The position numbers and the translations under genes are program-made. Below are positions 26,467 through 35,635 of a DNA stretch of 64,000 nt, in pieces. Source of the stretch: Flavobacterium bernardetii (GTDB lineage Bacteria > Bacteroidota > Bacteroidia > Flavobacteriales > Flavobacteriaceae); the NCBI RefSeq assembly GCF_011305415.1, contig NZ_JAANOQ010000001.1, positions 186,001 to 250,000 of the forward strand. The letters are read 5' to 3'. The notes beneath the pieces are model-generated. The model saw only the letters and a program-made list of their open reading frames with translations, searched no databases and was not told the origin of the DNA. The first letter of the stretch is position 1; the number at the start of each line of letters is the position of its first letter.

Positions 26467-27321
26467 ATGTTTAAAAAGAATATAGTAGTATTGTTTTTTG
26501 TTTTCCCTTTATTAATGGTTGCTCAAGGCGATTTGTTAAATGAAATAGATACAGTTGCTCAGCCTAATGAAAGTGTTTCTTCAGCATTTAAATCGTTGAA
26601 AATTGTAAACTTAGAATCAACAAAATTAGCTTCTAAAGGTGATTTGTTTTTTGTAGTTGCTCACCGTTTTGGATATTTTGATAAAGGCTTTGATAACTTT
26701 TTTGGTTTAGATAATGCCAATACTCGTTTACAATTTGTTTATGGTTTATCAGATAAAGTAAATTTGCAAATATCGCGTTCAGGATTTCAAAAAGCCTATG
26801 AATTTGCTGCAAAATATAAATTAATTAGTCAAAAGACAACAGGTTCTCCTTTTGATGTTGTTGGATTTAATAGTGTCACTATAAATTCTGAACTTGAAAA
26901 AACTGTTTTACCCAAAATAGAATTTTCTGATAGATTAGCATATGTTACGCAAATTTTAGTATCAAGAAAGTTTAATGATAATTTGTCATTGGAGTTGGCC
27001 CCAACACATTTTCATGAAAATTATGTTGCTAATAATTTTCAAGATAATAGTCAATTTGCTTTAGGTTTAGGTGGAAGATATAAGTTTACGAAGCGTTGGT
27101 CATTTAATATGGATTATGTGGCTCATTTAAATAGAACTGAAACATCTGATTTTAAAAATCCATTATCAATTGGGTTTGATTTAGAAACAGGTGGGCACGT
27201 TTTTCAAATGCATTTTACCAATTCACAAGCCATGCACGAATCAGGTTATTTAGGAAGTACATCTGGTGATTGGGGAAAAGGACAAATTGCTTTTGGATTT
27301 AATTTAATTAGAGTTTTTTAA
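26467..27321 (+). CDS. DUF5777-like outer membrane beta-barrel protein
   Basis: The 284-residue protein has a signal peptide (ending VAQG) and alternating aromatic/polar strands typical of a beta-barrel. Typical stretches are DLFFVVAHRFGYFDKGFDNF, FVYGLSDKVNLQISRS and FALGLGGRYKFTKRWSFNMD. It ends IAFGFNLIRVF with a terminal Phe. This matches the DUF5777 barrel family, which often neighbours YceI and haem c proteins. I infer it forms the outer-membrane part of the same system. Confidence 0.82.
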   Translation: MFKKNIVVLFFVFPLLMVAQGDLLNEIDTVAQPNESVSSAFKSLKIVNLESTKLASKGDLFFVVAHRFGYFDKGFDNFFGLDNANTRLQFVYGLSDKVNLQISRSGFQKAYEFAAKYKLISQKTTGSPFDVVGFNSVTINSELEKTVLPKIEFSDRLAYVTQILVSRKFNDNLSLELAPTHFHENYVANNFQDNSQFALGLGGRYKFTKRWSFNMDYVAHLNRTETSDFKNPLSIGFDLETGGHVFQMHFTNSQAMHESGYLGSTSGDWGKGQIAFGFNLIRVF

Positions 27322-27322
27322 A

Positions 27323-27838
27323 ATGCGTATAGTACTTATTTGTTTTTTTATTACCAATTTAGTCTTTTCACAAAAGGATGTATTTGATGTTGCTAGAACA
27401 GGAAATGTTGTTGAGTTGCAACAATTAATTAAAGAAAATGCTAATTGTATTAATGAAGTAAGTCCTAGTGGCTATACACCATTGATTTTGGCTACATATA
27501 GAGGCAATACAGAAGTTGCAAAATATTTAATAAATGAAGTAAAAGATATTGATTTTATTTCTACTAGTGGAACTGCTTTAATGGCAGCAGTGATGAAACA
27601 AAATTTAGAATTAATAAAGTTGTTTGTTAGTAAGAAAGCAAATTTAAACATACAAGATAACAACGGAACTACAGCTTTAATGTTAGCTATAACTGTTCAG
27701 AACACAGAAATTATTAAAGAGATTTTAGTAGCAAAGCCGGATTTAAAAATTAAAGATAAAAATAATAAAGAAGCATTAGATTATGCTTTAAATACAAATA
27801 ACCAAACTATAATAAAATTATTTAATTATGAAAAATAA
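27323..27838 (+). CDS. Exported ankyrin-repeat protein
   Basis: The 171-residue protein has a signal peptide (MRIVLICFFITNLVFSQ) and about four ankyrin repeats: GYTPLILATYRGNTEVAKYL, GTALMAAVMKQNLELIKLFV, GTTALMLAITVQNTEIIKEI and a degenerate last copy. Exported ankyrin proteins often act as partners or protectors of redox enzymes. It begins one base after the DUF5777 stop and overlaps the DOMON gene by 11 bp, so all three are translationally coupled. Confidence 0.9.
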   Translation: MRIVLICFFITNLVFSQKDVFDVARTGNVVELQQLIKENANCINEVSPSGYTPLILATYRGNTEVAKYLINEVKDIDFISTSGTALMAAVMKQNLELIKLFVSKKANLNIQDNNGTTALMLAITVQNTEIIKEILVAKPDLKIKDKNNKEALDYALNTNNQTIIKLFNYEK

Positions 27839-28601
27839 ATTACTTTTAGGCTTTTTACTTTTTTGTGCATTTACATCAGCTCAAAATTACACTACAAATT
27901 TTATTGAACTTAGTGGTACAACTTTTAGAGTAAAATTTGATACTAATCCTACAACGGTTACAATGACAATGGTTGGTCCTTCCGCTAATGGTTATGCAGT
28001 TGGTTTAGGTATGACTTCAATGTTTACTGCTGGTGGAGATTGTGCATTTGTATCTGGTGCAAGCGTTGCAGCGGCAACTTTATCCGATAGAAGATTTAGC
28101 GGTTCTGGTGCTCAACCTGCTTTAGATTCCGCTCCAAATAACTGGACAGTTACCTCTAATGTTGTGGCATCTGGAGTAAGAACATTAATTGCAACACGTG
28201 CTTTAAATACAGGAGATACTGCTGGTGGAGACTTTGTTTTCACAAACGGACCAAGTACTATTGATTTGATTTGGGCTCTTGGAAGTAGTATTACTTTTAC
28301 TTCACACAGTTCAAGAGGTAATGGTGTTTCTGCAAATTTTGTATTGAGTACAGATTCTTTTTATTTAGCTGGCTTTAAAATGTATCCCAATCCTGCAGAT
28401 GAAATATTTGCGATTGATTTACCAAATGGGACAGAAACTGTAGAAGTTAAATTGTATGATATTTTAGGAAAACTTGTTTTAGAAAAAACTATTACTAAGT
28501 TGGAAAATAAAATTATAACAAATACTTTAAATTCAGGAAATTATATTGTAAAAGTAACTTCAGACGATAAGTCTTATTCTACAAATTTAGTTATTGAATA
28601 A
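27828..28601 (+). CDS. DOMON-like haem-binding domain with T9SS type A sorting tail
   Basis: The 257-residue protein has a signal peptide (1-18), a DOMON-like domain (about 28-172) and a T9SS sorting domain (183-257; MYPNPADEIFAI, LYDILGKLVLEKTI, LNSGNYIVKVT). In the DOMON part, GYAVGLGMTSMF and LIATRALNTGDTAGGDFVF are typical, and SHSSRG (His160) matches the family's HxxRG position. Met62 or Met65 with His160 could be the axial haem b ligands. It would be placed on the cell surface by type IX secretion. The DOMON assignment is by motif, not by search. Confidence 0.75.
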   Translation: MKNKLLLGFLLFCAFTSAQNYTTNFIELSGTTFRVKFDTNPTTVTMTMVGPSANGYAVGLGMTSMFTAGGDCAFVSGASVAAATLSDRRFSGSGAQPALDSAPNNWTVTSNVVASGVRTLIATRALNTGDTAGGDFVFTNGPSTIDLIWALGSSITFTSHSSRGNGVSANFVLSTDSFYLAGFKMYPNPADEIFAIDLPNGTETVEVKLYDILGKLVLEKTITKLENKIITNTLNSGNYIVKVTSDDKSYSTNLVIE

Positions 28602-28621
28602 AAAGATTATACTATTTTTAC

Positions 28622-28647
28622 AAAGTCCCATAATTTGGGACTTTTTT
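28622..28647 (+). terminator. Terminator of the rightward redox operon
   Basis: AAAGTCCCA/TGGGACTTT with a 5-nt loop and six Ts follows the DOMON gene by 20 bp. The potassium channel gene starts 6 bp later, so it would need its own promoter or read-through. Confidence 0.88.
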
Positions 28648-28652
28648 AATAT

Positions 28653-29609
28653 ATGGCACTACTTAAAAAAATAAATAAGAAAGCAAAAGCTGAAACTAAT
28701 ACGGGATTTGGAACCAATTCTCAAAATTATGGTGGCCGATTTATAAATAAAAACGGAAATGCCAACATTCAAAAAGTAGGTATTGGATTTCTAGATAATA
28801 TCAGTTGGTATCATATTATGCTAAAAATTCCGAGATGGAAATTCTTTTTTATCATCATACTTTTCTATTTTATTGTAAATATATTTTTTGCTTCAATATA
28901 CTTGCTTATTGGTGTTGAAAATTTACGTGGTGTAGATTCAATCACAAGAATGGATAAGTTTGGAGAAGCTTTTTTCTTTAGTATTCAAACCTTTACCACA
29001 GTTGGATATGGTCATATTAGTCCTTCCGGTTTTGCAGCTAGTTTTGTAGCAGCTGTAGAAGCTTTATCGGGATTGTTGAGTTTTGCTATTGCAACAGGAT
29101 TATTCTATGGAAGATTTAGTAAACCAAATGCTCATATTCAGTTTTCAGAAAATGCATTAATTGCTCCATATAAAGAGGGTAAAGCTTTAATGATGCGAAT
29201 GGCTCCTCATAAAAACACGAATTTGACAGACGCAGAAGCTTTTATAACAGTTGGTATTTTAATTGAAGAAAACGGCATTTCTACCAATAAGTTTTATAGT
29301 TTACCATTAGAGATGACAAAAATTAATTCCCTAACTTTAAGTTGGACATTAGTACATCCAATTAATGAAGAAAGTCCTTTGTTTAATTTGAATATAACTG
29401 ATTATCAACAAACTATTGGGGAAGTATTAGTATATGTGAAAGCTTTTGACGATATGTATAGTGCAACTGTAGTAAAACGAACTTCTTATACTTTTGATGA
29501 GATTGTTTATGGTGCAAAGTTTTTACCTATGTATGACAAAAACGAATCGAACACTAAAACCATTTTACATTTAGATTATCTAAATAAATTTGTAAATGTA
29601 GATTTATAA
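28653..29609 (+). CDS. Inward-rectifier (Kir-type) potassium channel
   Basis: The 318-residue protein has two membrane helices (about 66-92 and 128-152). Between them are a pore helix and selectivity filter, FSIQTFTTVGYGHISPSGFA, with TVGYG at about residues 117-121. The C-terminal half is the Kir cytoplasmic immunoglobulin-like domain: FSENALIAPYKEGKALMMRM, then FYSLPLEMTKINSLTLSWTL and VHPINEESPLF. It should conduct potassium across the inner membrane. The start is an ATG within 6 bp of a terminator. Confidence 0.94.
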   Translation: MALLKKINKKAKAETNTGFGTNSQNYGGRFINKNGNANIQKVGIGFLDNISWYHIMLKIPRWKFFFIIILFYFIVNIFFASIYLLIGVENLRGVDSITRMDKFGEAFFFSIQTFTTVGYGHISPSGFAASFVAAVEALSGLLSFAIATGLFYGRFSKPNAHIQFSENALIAPYKEGKALMMRMAPHKNTNLTDAEAFITVGILIEENGISTNKFYSLPLEMTKINSLTLSWTLVHPINEESPLFNLNITDYQQTIGEVLVYVKAFDDMYSATVVKRTSYTFDEIVYGAKFLPMYDKNESNTKTILHLDYLNKFVNVDL

Positions 29610-29611
29610 AA

Positions 29612-29640
29612 AAATGGCTGCCTTAAAAGACAGCCATTAG
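29612..29640 (-). terminator. Terminator of the DUF3857 operon
   Basis: On the minus strand the stem from ATGGCTG and CAGCCAT (about 7-9 bp) is followed by TTTTTT just after the stop at 29642. It is also placed to stop the channel transcript from the other side. Confidence 0.8.
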
Positions 29641-29641
29641 A

Positions 29642-31798
29642 TTAGTTTTTCTTGAATAATATTTTTTCCTGAGTAAACTGATAAGATAAATTTAAAAAAT
29701 CTACCATTTTTGACCAATTGCTCGAAGGTTCGTAGCTGTTTTTGTAAAATTTATTAGCTTTAATTATTAGTTTGTTATCTTTAATTACTGCTGTACTAAT
29801 AAATCCTCCAGTTTCATTTTCAATAGATGTATTTAATTTTTCAATTCCAGTTACAGTAAATCCTGTTGGAATATCTAAAGTTACATTATAATCAAAAGTT
29901 CTTGGAAAAATAGAATAGATATTATTAGTTCTATTTTTTTCTTTTTCTTCAATTTCTACTTGTGAAGTGATGAATTTACCTATTTCTAAAATATAATTTG
30001 AACCTGCTTTTTTAATTAATTCATTAGAAATTGTAAAATCTGCATTATAATGAAGTGGATTGTTTTTATCAAAACGACCTGTATTTACTAATTCATATTT
30101 TAAATCTTCAATTTTAAATCCGAATTCACTTTCAATACCTTGTTTAGTACTTTCTAATTGATTGTCTTTTATCTTTTTTAATAAGGCATCATATTCTTTT
30201 TTATACTGCTCTTTTTTCTTTTTATTTTTTACTAAATCTAAAAGTGGTGTTGTACCATATTTTTTATAATCTTCATTTACAAAATCAATAAAATTTACTT
30301 TGTCTTCAATTTCAAATTCTTTGTTATGTCCGAATAACTTTTCTTCACGCTTAACAGAAATTTTATTAAAATCGGCATTGATAGTTAAATAAGTTGTTGA
30401 AGTTGAAACGTTGTCTTTATGAGTTGTTTTTGGTAACGTAATTTCTTCTATCGCATTTACTTTTTTGTTATTTGAAACTTTTAAAGCAAATGCTTTAGTG
30501 TTTTCAATGTTTGCATTAAAAATATCAGGCGTAGAGTAAGGAGTAAAGAAGCCAAAAATTAACGGATTTTCAGTTTGAATTTTTAATAATACTTTAGCAT
30601 TTCTTTGAATTAAAATATCACTAATTGGACCGTTTTCTCTATCTGTTGCAATAATAATATCAAAATTTATTTTTTCACTTTTTAAATATTGCATGAAAAA
30701 GTTGATAAACTGTTGTTCGTAAGTAAAGAAAATTGGGTACGATTCAAACAATTCATACGGATACATAATTTTAGCTTCATCAACTACAAAAGCTTCTACA
30801 TATCTAGTATAGTATTGATGACGACAGAAATAATAAACTTCTTTTACTTTTTCTTCATCATTTTTAAACGTTTTTCCTTTTAAAAATTTTTCAATATCCT
30901 TGATATCACCTAAAGGTTTGAATTTCGTATCGTAATAGTTGTAAACATCATCTTTTGAAACTCTCGATTTAATAACGCTTTCTTTGTCAGATAAAAAGGC
31001 ATCAGCTAATTTTTCAAATTTTCCAGATCTTGCAAAAAACACTTGAAATTTATAACATGGTAATTCTACTAAAGGTAAAAACCATCTTGGGAAATCGTTT
31101 TTAGCTACATCTTTGGCAAGTAATTCATATTTTCTTGCACTACTTTTTCCAGTATCTACTTGTTTTAATTTTGGAGCACCATTATAGCTTTCAAAATTCA
31201 CAAAAAAGTCATTTTCAGTATTGAAAGATAGTTTTAAATCTAAAATAGGATAAGTTTCACCTAAAGTAGTTTCCACTGGGTCGAAACCATATTCTTCAAA
31301 AGATTTAAATGGTTCAGTAATGTGAACATAGAAATCAATAATGTCATTAACTTCTAAATTTGAAATCGCAATTTTTTTAGATTTGTCTTCCGTTACAGCT
31401 TCTTTTTCTACATCAATTTCTACTTCTTTTCCGTCTGGTTTTATAACTTTTACACCTAAAACTAAAGTTGAAGATCTTAACGAATAATTTCCTTTACTTG
31501 AAACGAATTTATCATCATATGAAAATTCTGAAAATTCTTTAACCGCTGCTTGATCTAATAATTTGATTCTTTTTCTGTTGGAAGAAATGAAAGTAACGCT
31601 TTTACCAAATTTATGATAATCGAAATTTTGATTTTTATATATGATTACAGCTGATTCATTTTTATATTTTTCGGGTATGGTGTTTGCGGATTTGTAAGTG
31701 TCATTTTTTCCCCAAAAAAACTCTTTAATTTCTTCTTTTGTTTGAGAATGTGATAGTAATGAACTTAAAAATAAAACTATTAATAATTTGAATTTCAT
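29642..31798 (-). CDS. DUF3857 protein with a degenerate transglutaminase-like domain
   Basis: The 718-residue exported protein (signal peptide MKFKLLIVLFLSSLLSHSQ) has a DUF3857-type N-terminal beta domain. The region aligned with transglutaminase (about residues 315-420, KVKEVYYFCRHQYYTRYVEA) lacks the catalytic Cys in a GDCK context. The usual His and Asp are also not recognisable there (YEQQFINFFMQYLKSEKINF). A C-terminal DUF3858-like domain follows. It is last in its operon and adjacent to an apparently intact paralogue. I infer a non-catalytic partner. Confidence 0.82.
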   Translation of the reverse strand: MKFKLLIVLFLSSLLSHSQTKEEIKEFFWGKNDTYKSANTIPEKYKNESAVIIYKNQNFDYHKFGKSVTFISSNRKRIKLLDQAAVKEFSEFSYDDKFVSSKGNYSLRSSTLVLGVKVIKPDGKEVEIDVEKEAVTEDKSKKIAISNLEVNDIIDFYVHITEPFKSFEEYGFDPVETTLGETYPILDLKLSFNTENDFFVNFESYNGAPKLKQVDTGKSSARKYELLAKDVAKNDFPRWFLPLVELPCYKFQVFFARSGKFEKLADAFLSDKESVIKSRVSKDDVYNYYDTKFKPLGDIKDIEKFLKGKTFKNDEEKVKEVYYFCRHQYYTRYVEAFVVDEAKIMYPYELFESYPIFFTYEQQFINFFMQYLKSEKINFDIIIATDRENGPISDILIQRNAKVLLKIQTENPLIFGFFTPYSTPDIFNANIENTKAFALKVSNNKKVNAIEEITLPKTTHKDNVSTSTTYLTINADFNKISVKREEKLFGHNKEFEIEDKVNFIDFVNEDYKKYGTTPLLDLVKNKKKKEQYKKEYDALLKKIKDNQLESTKQGIESEFGFKIEDLKYELVNTGRFDKNNPLHYNADFTISNELIKKAGSNYILEIGKFITSQVEIEEKEKNRTNNIYSIFPRTFDYNVTLDIPTGFTVTGIEKLNTSIENETGGFISTAVIKDNKLIIKANKFYKNSYEPSSNWSKMVDFLNLSYQFTQEKILFKKN

Positions 31799-31808
31799 TT
31801 GGTTAAGG

Positions 31809-33713
31809 TTATTTAGTTAGGACAATTTGTTCAGAATAATTTTTGTTGATAGATTCAAAATGATTTTTCCAATCATTAAATTTTGCCGATTTTATAATTC
31901 CATTTTTGAAGTTAAAAATCTTTTTATATTTGATTGTATTTCCAACAACTTCATAAGTTAATGAAATAGAATAATCGTCTGTTGTAATATTTATATTTTG
32001 TGGCAATTTTGAAACTTTATAATTTTCTGGAATTTGAAAGATTATTTCAACATCATTGTATTTTTTAAAATCAAATTCGAAATCTTTTTTTCGCTCTTTA
32101 AAATCTAGTGAACTGTATTCTTTTTCGTAATCTAAATCTACATACATTTCATTATCAAAAGTGGAAACTTTATTTAAAATATTTGCTTTGTATTGTAAAT
32201 TCAGCTTTTGATCTCTGTTATTTAAATCTGAAGTTACAATATCAGAAATGATGAAATTTTTATCATTATTGTTTAAATAGAATTTTAGGGCATCTTCTTT
32301 TTTATCGTTTTTAATTACATTGTAACTATATAAAAAACTCGATTTACTTTCTCCAATGAACTCTTTTGTAATATGACCAACAAGGTTATCGTTATTAACA
32401 CTATAATTAATGATGGTTTTTTCTTTGTTGTCAATAGATTTTTGCAAAGGAATTTTCTCTAAAATATATTTTTCTCCATCTTCAATTAAAACTTCTTTAC
32501 CTTGAATTCTCTCTGCATATTCACCAAAAGGATTATATTTTTCAGTTCCATCTAAGAAATATCTTTTACCATTTAACTGTAAAGAACAAATCATATGATT
32601 GTCAACACATAAAGAAGGAATAGAATAATTATAAGCAATATGTTTTGTACCAATCCAGCACAAACGCGCATCATAACCAGCAATTTTCAGCATTTGTTTG
32701 GTTAAATTTGCCATTCCTTTACAATCTCCATATCTTTTATTAAATACATTCTGTGAATCGTCTGGTTTGAAGCCGGCAATACCATTTTCAAATGCAATAT
32801 ATCTAATGTTATCTTGCACCCAATAATATATTTTTTTAATTTTTTCTTCATCTGTTTTTGTGTTAGCAATAAGCTCTTTCACTTTGCTTTCAAATACTTT
32901 AGAATCATCTTTCATATCGTTAACCAAAGATTTATACCATTGATATAAGTCTAAAGTGGTACTAAATAAAGTATTCTTTTTTGTTTTATGTGTGAAAGAT
33001 TTTGCCACAAATAAAATATGCGGATATAAATAACTTGGACCACTTGTGAAGTCTTCTGTACTGTTAGGATCTAAGTTTTGAATTTTATATTTGTGTGTCG
33101 TGATTTCACCTAAAGTTGACGAAGTTTTGCTAATAGTATGTCCAGCAAAATTCATTTCTTTAATTTCCAATTCTAACCATTTCGGAACTTCAATTACAAT
33201 TTCTTTATTCAGAACTGGATATTCATCTACAAAATAAATGGAAGTGAAATATTTTATATCTTTTGTTTTCTTTTCTTGTTCAAAATTATACGAATAACCT
33301 TGAAGTGGAAAGTCAACAACAGCATATTTTACTCTTGCATCATTGTAAAACAAGTCGTCGCTTTTATAAAACTCATCATGAATAGGAAAGAAAACTTCCT
33401 TGTTCGTTTTATATTTAAATTTGAAGGCATTTATTTCAGATTGACTGTCGTAAAACTCATATTTATGAATATCAGCACGGTGATTAATATTCATTAATTT
33501 TTCGTTGATTTGACTTGTAACTTCAACGTTTTTTTCATCTTTTGAAACGTTAAATTTTATTTTTTCCGAACTTTCTAAAATAGCAATATCAGATTTCTTG
33601 TATTGTTCTCTTAAAGCTACTGCTTTTTTAGTTTCTTCTGTAGTTGGTTCGTATTGTTTTTGAGCATAGGTAATACATCCAAAAAGCAGGAAAGTCAAAG
33701 ATAGTTTTTTCAT
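31809..33713 (-). CDS. DUF3857 transglutaminase-like protein (intact catalytic triad)
   Basis: The 634-residue exported protein has a signal peptide (ending TYAQ), a DUF3857 domain (about 30-250) and a transglutaminase-like core. The core contains the Cys in NKRYGDCKGMANLTKQMLKI, the His in DNHMICSL and the Asp in YFLDGTEKYN. A C-terminal domain follows. Such proteins may be amidases or peptidases in the periplasm. The signature differs clearly from the degenerate neighbour downstream. It lies 10 bp upstream of that gene. Confidence 0.88.
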   Translation of the reverse strand: MKKLSLTFLLFGCITYAQKQYEPTTEETKKAVALREQYKKSDIAILESSEKIKFNVSKDEKNVEVTSQINEKLMNINHRADIHKYEFYDSQSEINAFKFKYKTNKEVFFPIHDEFYKSDDLFYNDARVKYAVVDFPLQGYSYNFEQEKKTKDIKYFTSIYFVDEYPVLNKEIVIEVPKWLELEIKEMNFAGHTISKTSSTLGEITTHKYKIQNLDPNSTEDFTSGPSYLYPHILFVAKSFTHKTKKNTLFSTTLDLYQWYKSLVNDMKDDSKVFESKVKELIANTKTDEEKIKKIYYWVQDNIRYIAFENGIAGFKPDDSQNVFNKRYGDCKGMANLTKQMLKIAGYDARLCWIGTKHIAYNYSIPSLCVDNHMICSLQLNGKRYFLDGTEKYNPFGEYAERIQGKEVLIEDGEKYILEKIPLQKSIDNKEKTIINYSVNNDNLVGHITKEFIGESKSSFLYSYNVIKNDKKEDALKFYLNNNDKNFIISDIVTSDLNNRDQKLNLQYKANILNKVSTFDNEMYVDLDYEKEYSSLDFKERKKDFEFDFKKYNDVEIIFQIPENYKVSKLPQNINITTDDYSISLTYEVVGNTIKYKKIFNFKNGIIKSAKFNDWKNHFESINKNYSEQIVLTK

Positions 33714-34691
33714 TTATTTTGTATTAATTTGTTCAACAAATTCAATTTCAATAGTATCAATTCTAGTTTCTTTTTGGTCTTTTATATCAATCTCAACTCT
33801 TCTGGTATTGATTATATACATTGGAACACCTGGATTATAAATGTAATCAAATCCATTAGAATCATTTATTTCATACTTCGATTTTTTAATTTGTTTTTTT
33901 ATTTCTTCATCTTTTATTCCCATGTTTTTAAATAAAGAAGTAATCATTTTTTTAGAATCATCTGGGTCGATATTTAATTCTGAATAAAAAGTACAATGTG
34001 AGTCTTTATAATTATGATCTTCAAAATAAACTCTAGTTTTAGCTTTTAAGCCTTCTTTTGAATAAGGACTTGGAATAATTTGGTCATAGGTTATTTCTTC
34101 TTCTGGGTCAAATTCTACACCAAAAGGAAAATGAAACAAGTTTAATTCTTTTGCACAATATTCCTCAATTCCTTCTTTTTTTGATAAGGCATTTAGCATT
34201 GGATCTAAAACGCTAGTGTAAATTTTTTCTTCTTCAGCAGTTAGATTGTTTTTTACATCATTTATTACTTTAGTGTAAATATCAGATATTGTTTTCCAGT
34301 TTTCAATATCAACACCCATTCCAGTTTCATCAGTTGTGTAAATAACTTCAATATTAGTAATTGATTTTTTATCTTTTTTAAGTCTTTCTGGAAGATTTAA
34401 CGAATACAAAATATCACAATTATATTTCCAACTTATTTTGTAAGATGTTGAAGTAGAATCCAAAACTTTAAAAAACGCATCATAAACTATAGAATCATTT
34501 CTAATTGATTTGTCATTTTTAAGTCTTTCTATAGACTTAACCATCTTAAATTTATGATTGTCACCTTTCGCCCAATAGGCAATAAAAGCAATCTTTGTTG
34601 TGTCAACTTCCTTTTTTGTTTGAGAATAGTTTTCTATAGTAAAAACAAGAAACAAAGCAAGAAATAAAGTTTTGATTGTATCGTTTTTCAT
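33714..34691 (-). CDS. Exported hypothetical protein in the DUF3857 operon
   Basis: The 325-residue protein has a signal peptide (ending ENYSQ) and no motif that I recognise. It is rich in K, D, E, S and T, with repeated amphipathic beta-like segments such as STSYKISWKYNCDILYSLNL and TRVYFEDHNYKDSHCTFYSE. It overlaps the thioesterase gene by 1 bp and abuts the DUF3857 gene, so it is part of the same transcript. It could be a partner of the transglutaminase-like proteins. Confidence 0.7.
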   Translation of the reverse strand: MKNDTIKTLFLALFLVFTIENYSQTKKEVDTTKIAFIAYWAKGDNHKFKMVKSIERLKNDKSIRNDSIVYDAFFKVLDSTSTSYKISWKYNCDILYSLNLPERLKKDKKSITNIEVIYTTDETGMGVDIENWKTISDIYTKVINDVKNNLTAEEEKIYTSVLDPMLNALSKKEGIEEYCAKELNLFHFPFGVEFDPEEEITYDQIIPSPYSKEGLKAKTRVYFEDHNYKDSHCTFYSELNIDPDDSKKMITSLFKNMGIKDEEIKKQIKKSKYEINDSNGFDYIYNPGVPMYIINTRRVEIDIKDQKETRIDTIEIEFVEQINTK

Positions 34692-35236
34692 TATTTTAGG
34701 TTAATTATGATATTGTATTTTTTTAAATTTTCTAATGCTTCATCCGATGAAAAATCTAAAGTAATTTCGTCTTGTAAGGATGCTTTTTTAGCTGAAATTC
34801 GGTTAATACTTTCGTAAAAACGACGTACTTCTTCTAAATTTGATAATATTAATTTCGGAACTTGAACATTTTCGCCTTCTGAGTTTTTGGCAACCATTGT
34901 AAAATAGCTAGAATTAGTATGCTTCACTTTTCCAGTTTGGATGTTTTGCGAAGTCACTCGAATTCCAACAACCATAGAACTATTTCCAACATAATTCACA
35001 CAAGCTTTTAAGGTTACCAATTCACCAATTTCTACTGGATTTAAAAAGTTTACGGTATCAACAGAAGCAGTTACACAATAACTTCCACAATATTTGGAAG
35101 CACATGCAAACGCAATTTGATCCATCAAACTTAGCAAATAACCACCATGAATTTTTCCACTAAAATTGCTATGTGAGGGCAACATTAATTCCGATAATGT
35201 GATTTTTGAAGCGGAAACAGTATTGGTTTTATTCAT
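34691..35236 (-). CDS. Acyl-CoA thioesterase (hotdog fold)
   Basis: The 181-residue protein has the hotdog features GKIHGGYLLSLMDQIAFACA, TASVDTVNFLNPVEIGELVT and VRVTSQNIQ-like VGIRVTSQNIQTGKVKHTNS. It would hydrolyse acyl-CoA to CoA and free acid. The single hotdog domain and the C-terminal helical extension match the YciA/BFIT-like group. It shares single-base overlaps with genes on both sides. Confidence 0.9.
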   Translation of the reverse strand: MNKTNTVSASKITLSELMLPSHSNFSGKIHGGYLLSLMDQIAFACASKYCGSYCVTASVDTVNFLNPVEIGELVTLKACVNYVGNSSMVVGIRVTSQNIQTGKVKHTNSSYFTMVAKNSEGENVQVPKLILSNLEEVRRFYESINRISAKKASLQDEITLDFSSDEALENLKKYNIIINLK

Positions 35237-35613
35237 TATTTGACATTAAAATAAGGTGATTTTTCTGGAGTAACTTTGGTGATGTAATAATTGGTTTCGC
35301 CCCACCATGAAAAGGTTCCGTAGCGTTCGATATATTCAATTTTTACAAATTTTCCTTGATTCAGTTTCATTTGTTCAATTACTTCTGGTTGATTGTCCAT
35401 TACAGAAAATGCAAATTTTTGTGAACCTGAAAGTCCTTGACTTAATTCGCCTTCCCAAGTTTTAAAAATATATCCTTTATGACTAAATTTAATTAATTCG
35501 CCAGTTCTAATTCCGTCACTAAAAGTTGCGTAATATAATGCGGCGATGTACGCTGAAGCAGCTAAAACTATTGCTAATATTCCATACACTAAAATCTTTC
35601 GTATTATAGTCAT
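35236..35613 (-). CDS. Small membrane-anchored protein of unknown function
   Basis: The 125-residue protein has one membrane helix (about 5-28, IRKILVYGILAIVLAASAYI) and a beta-rich tail. The tail has FSHKGYIFKTWEGELSQGLS, KFVKIEYIERYGTFSWWGET and NYYITKV. Homologues are sometimes labelled 6-phosphogluconate dehydrogenase, but no such domain is visible and the size rules it out. It lies 22 bp after rmuC and overlaps the thioesterase gene by 1 bp. Confidence 0.72.
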   Translation of the reverse strand: MTIIRKILVYGILAIVLAASAYIAALYYATFSDGIRTGELIKFSHKGYIFKTWEGELSQGLSGSQKFAFSVMDNQPEVIEQMKLNQGKFVKIEYIERYGTFSWWGETNYYITKVTPEKSPYFNVK

Positions 35614-35635
35614 ATTGTTTGGTTTTTAATCTGAG

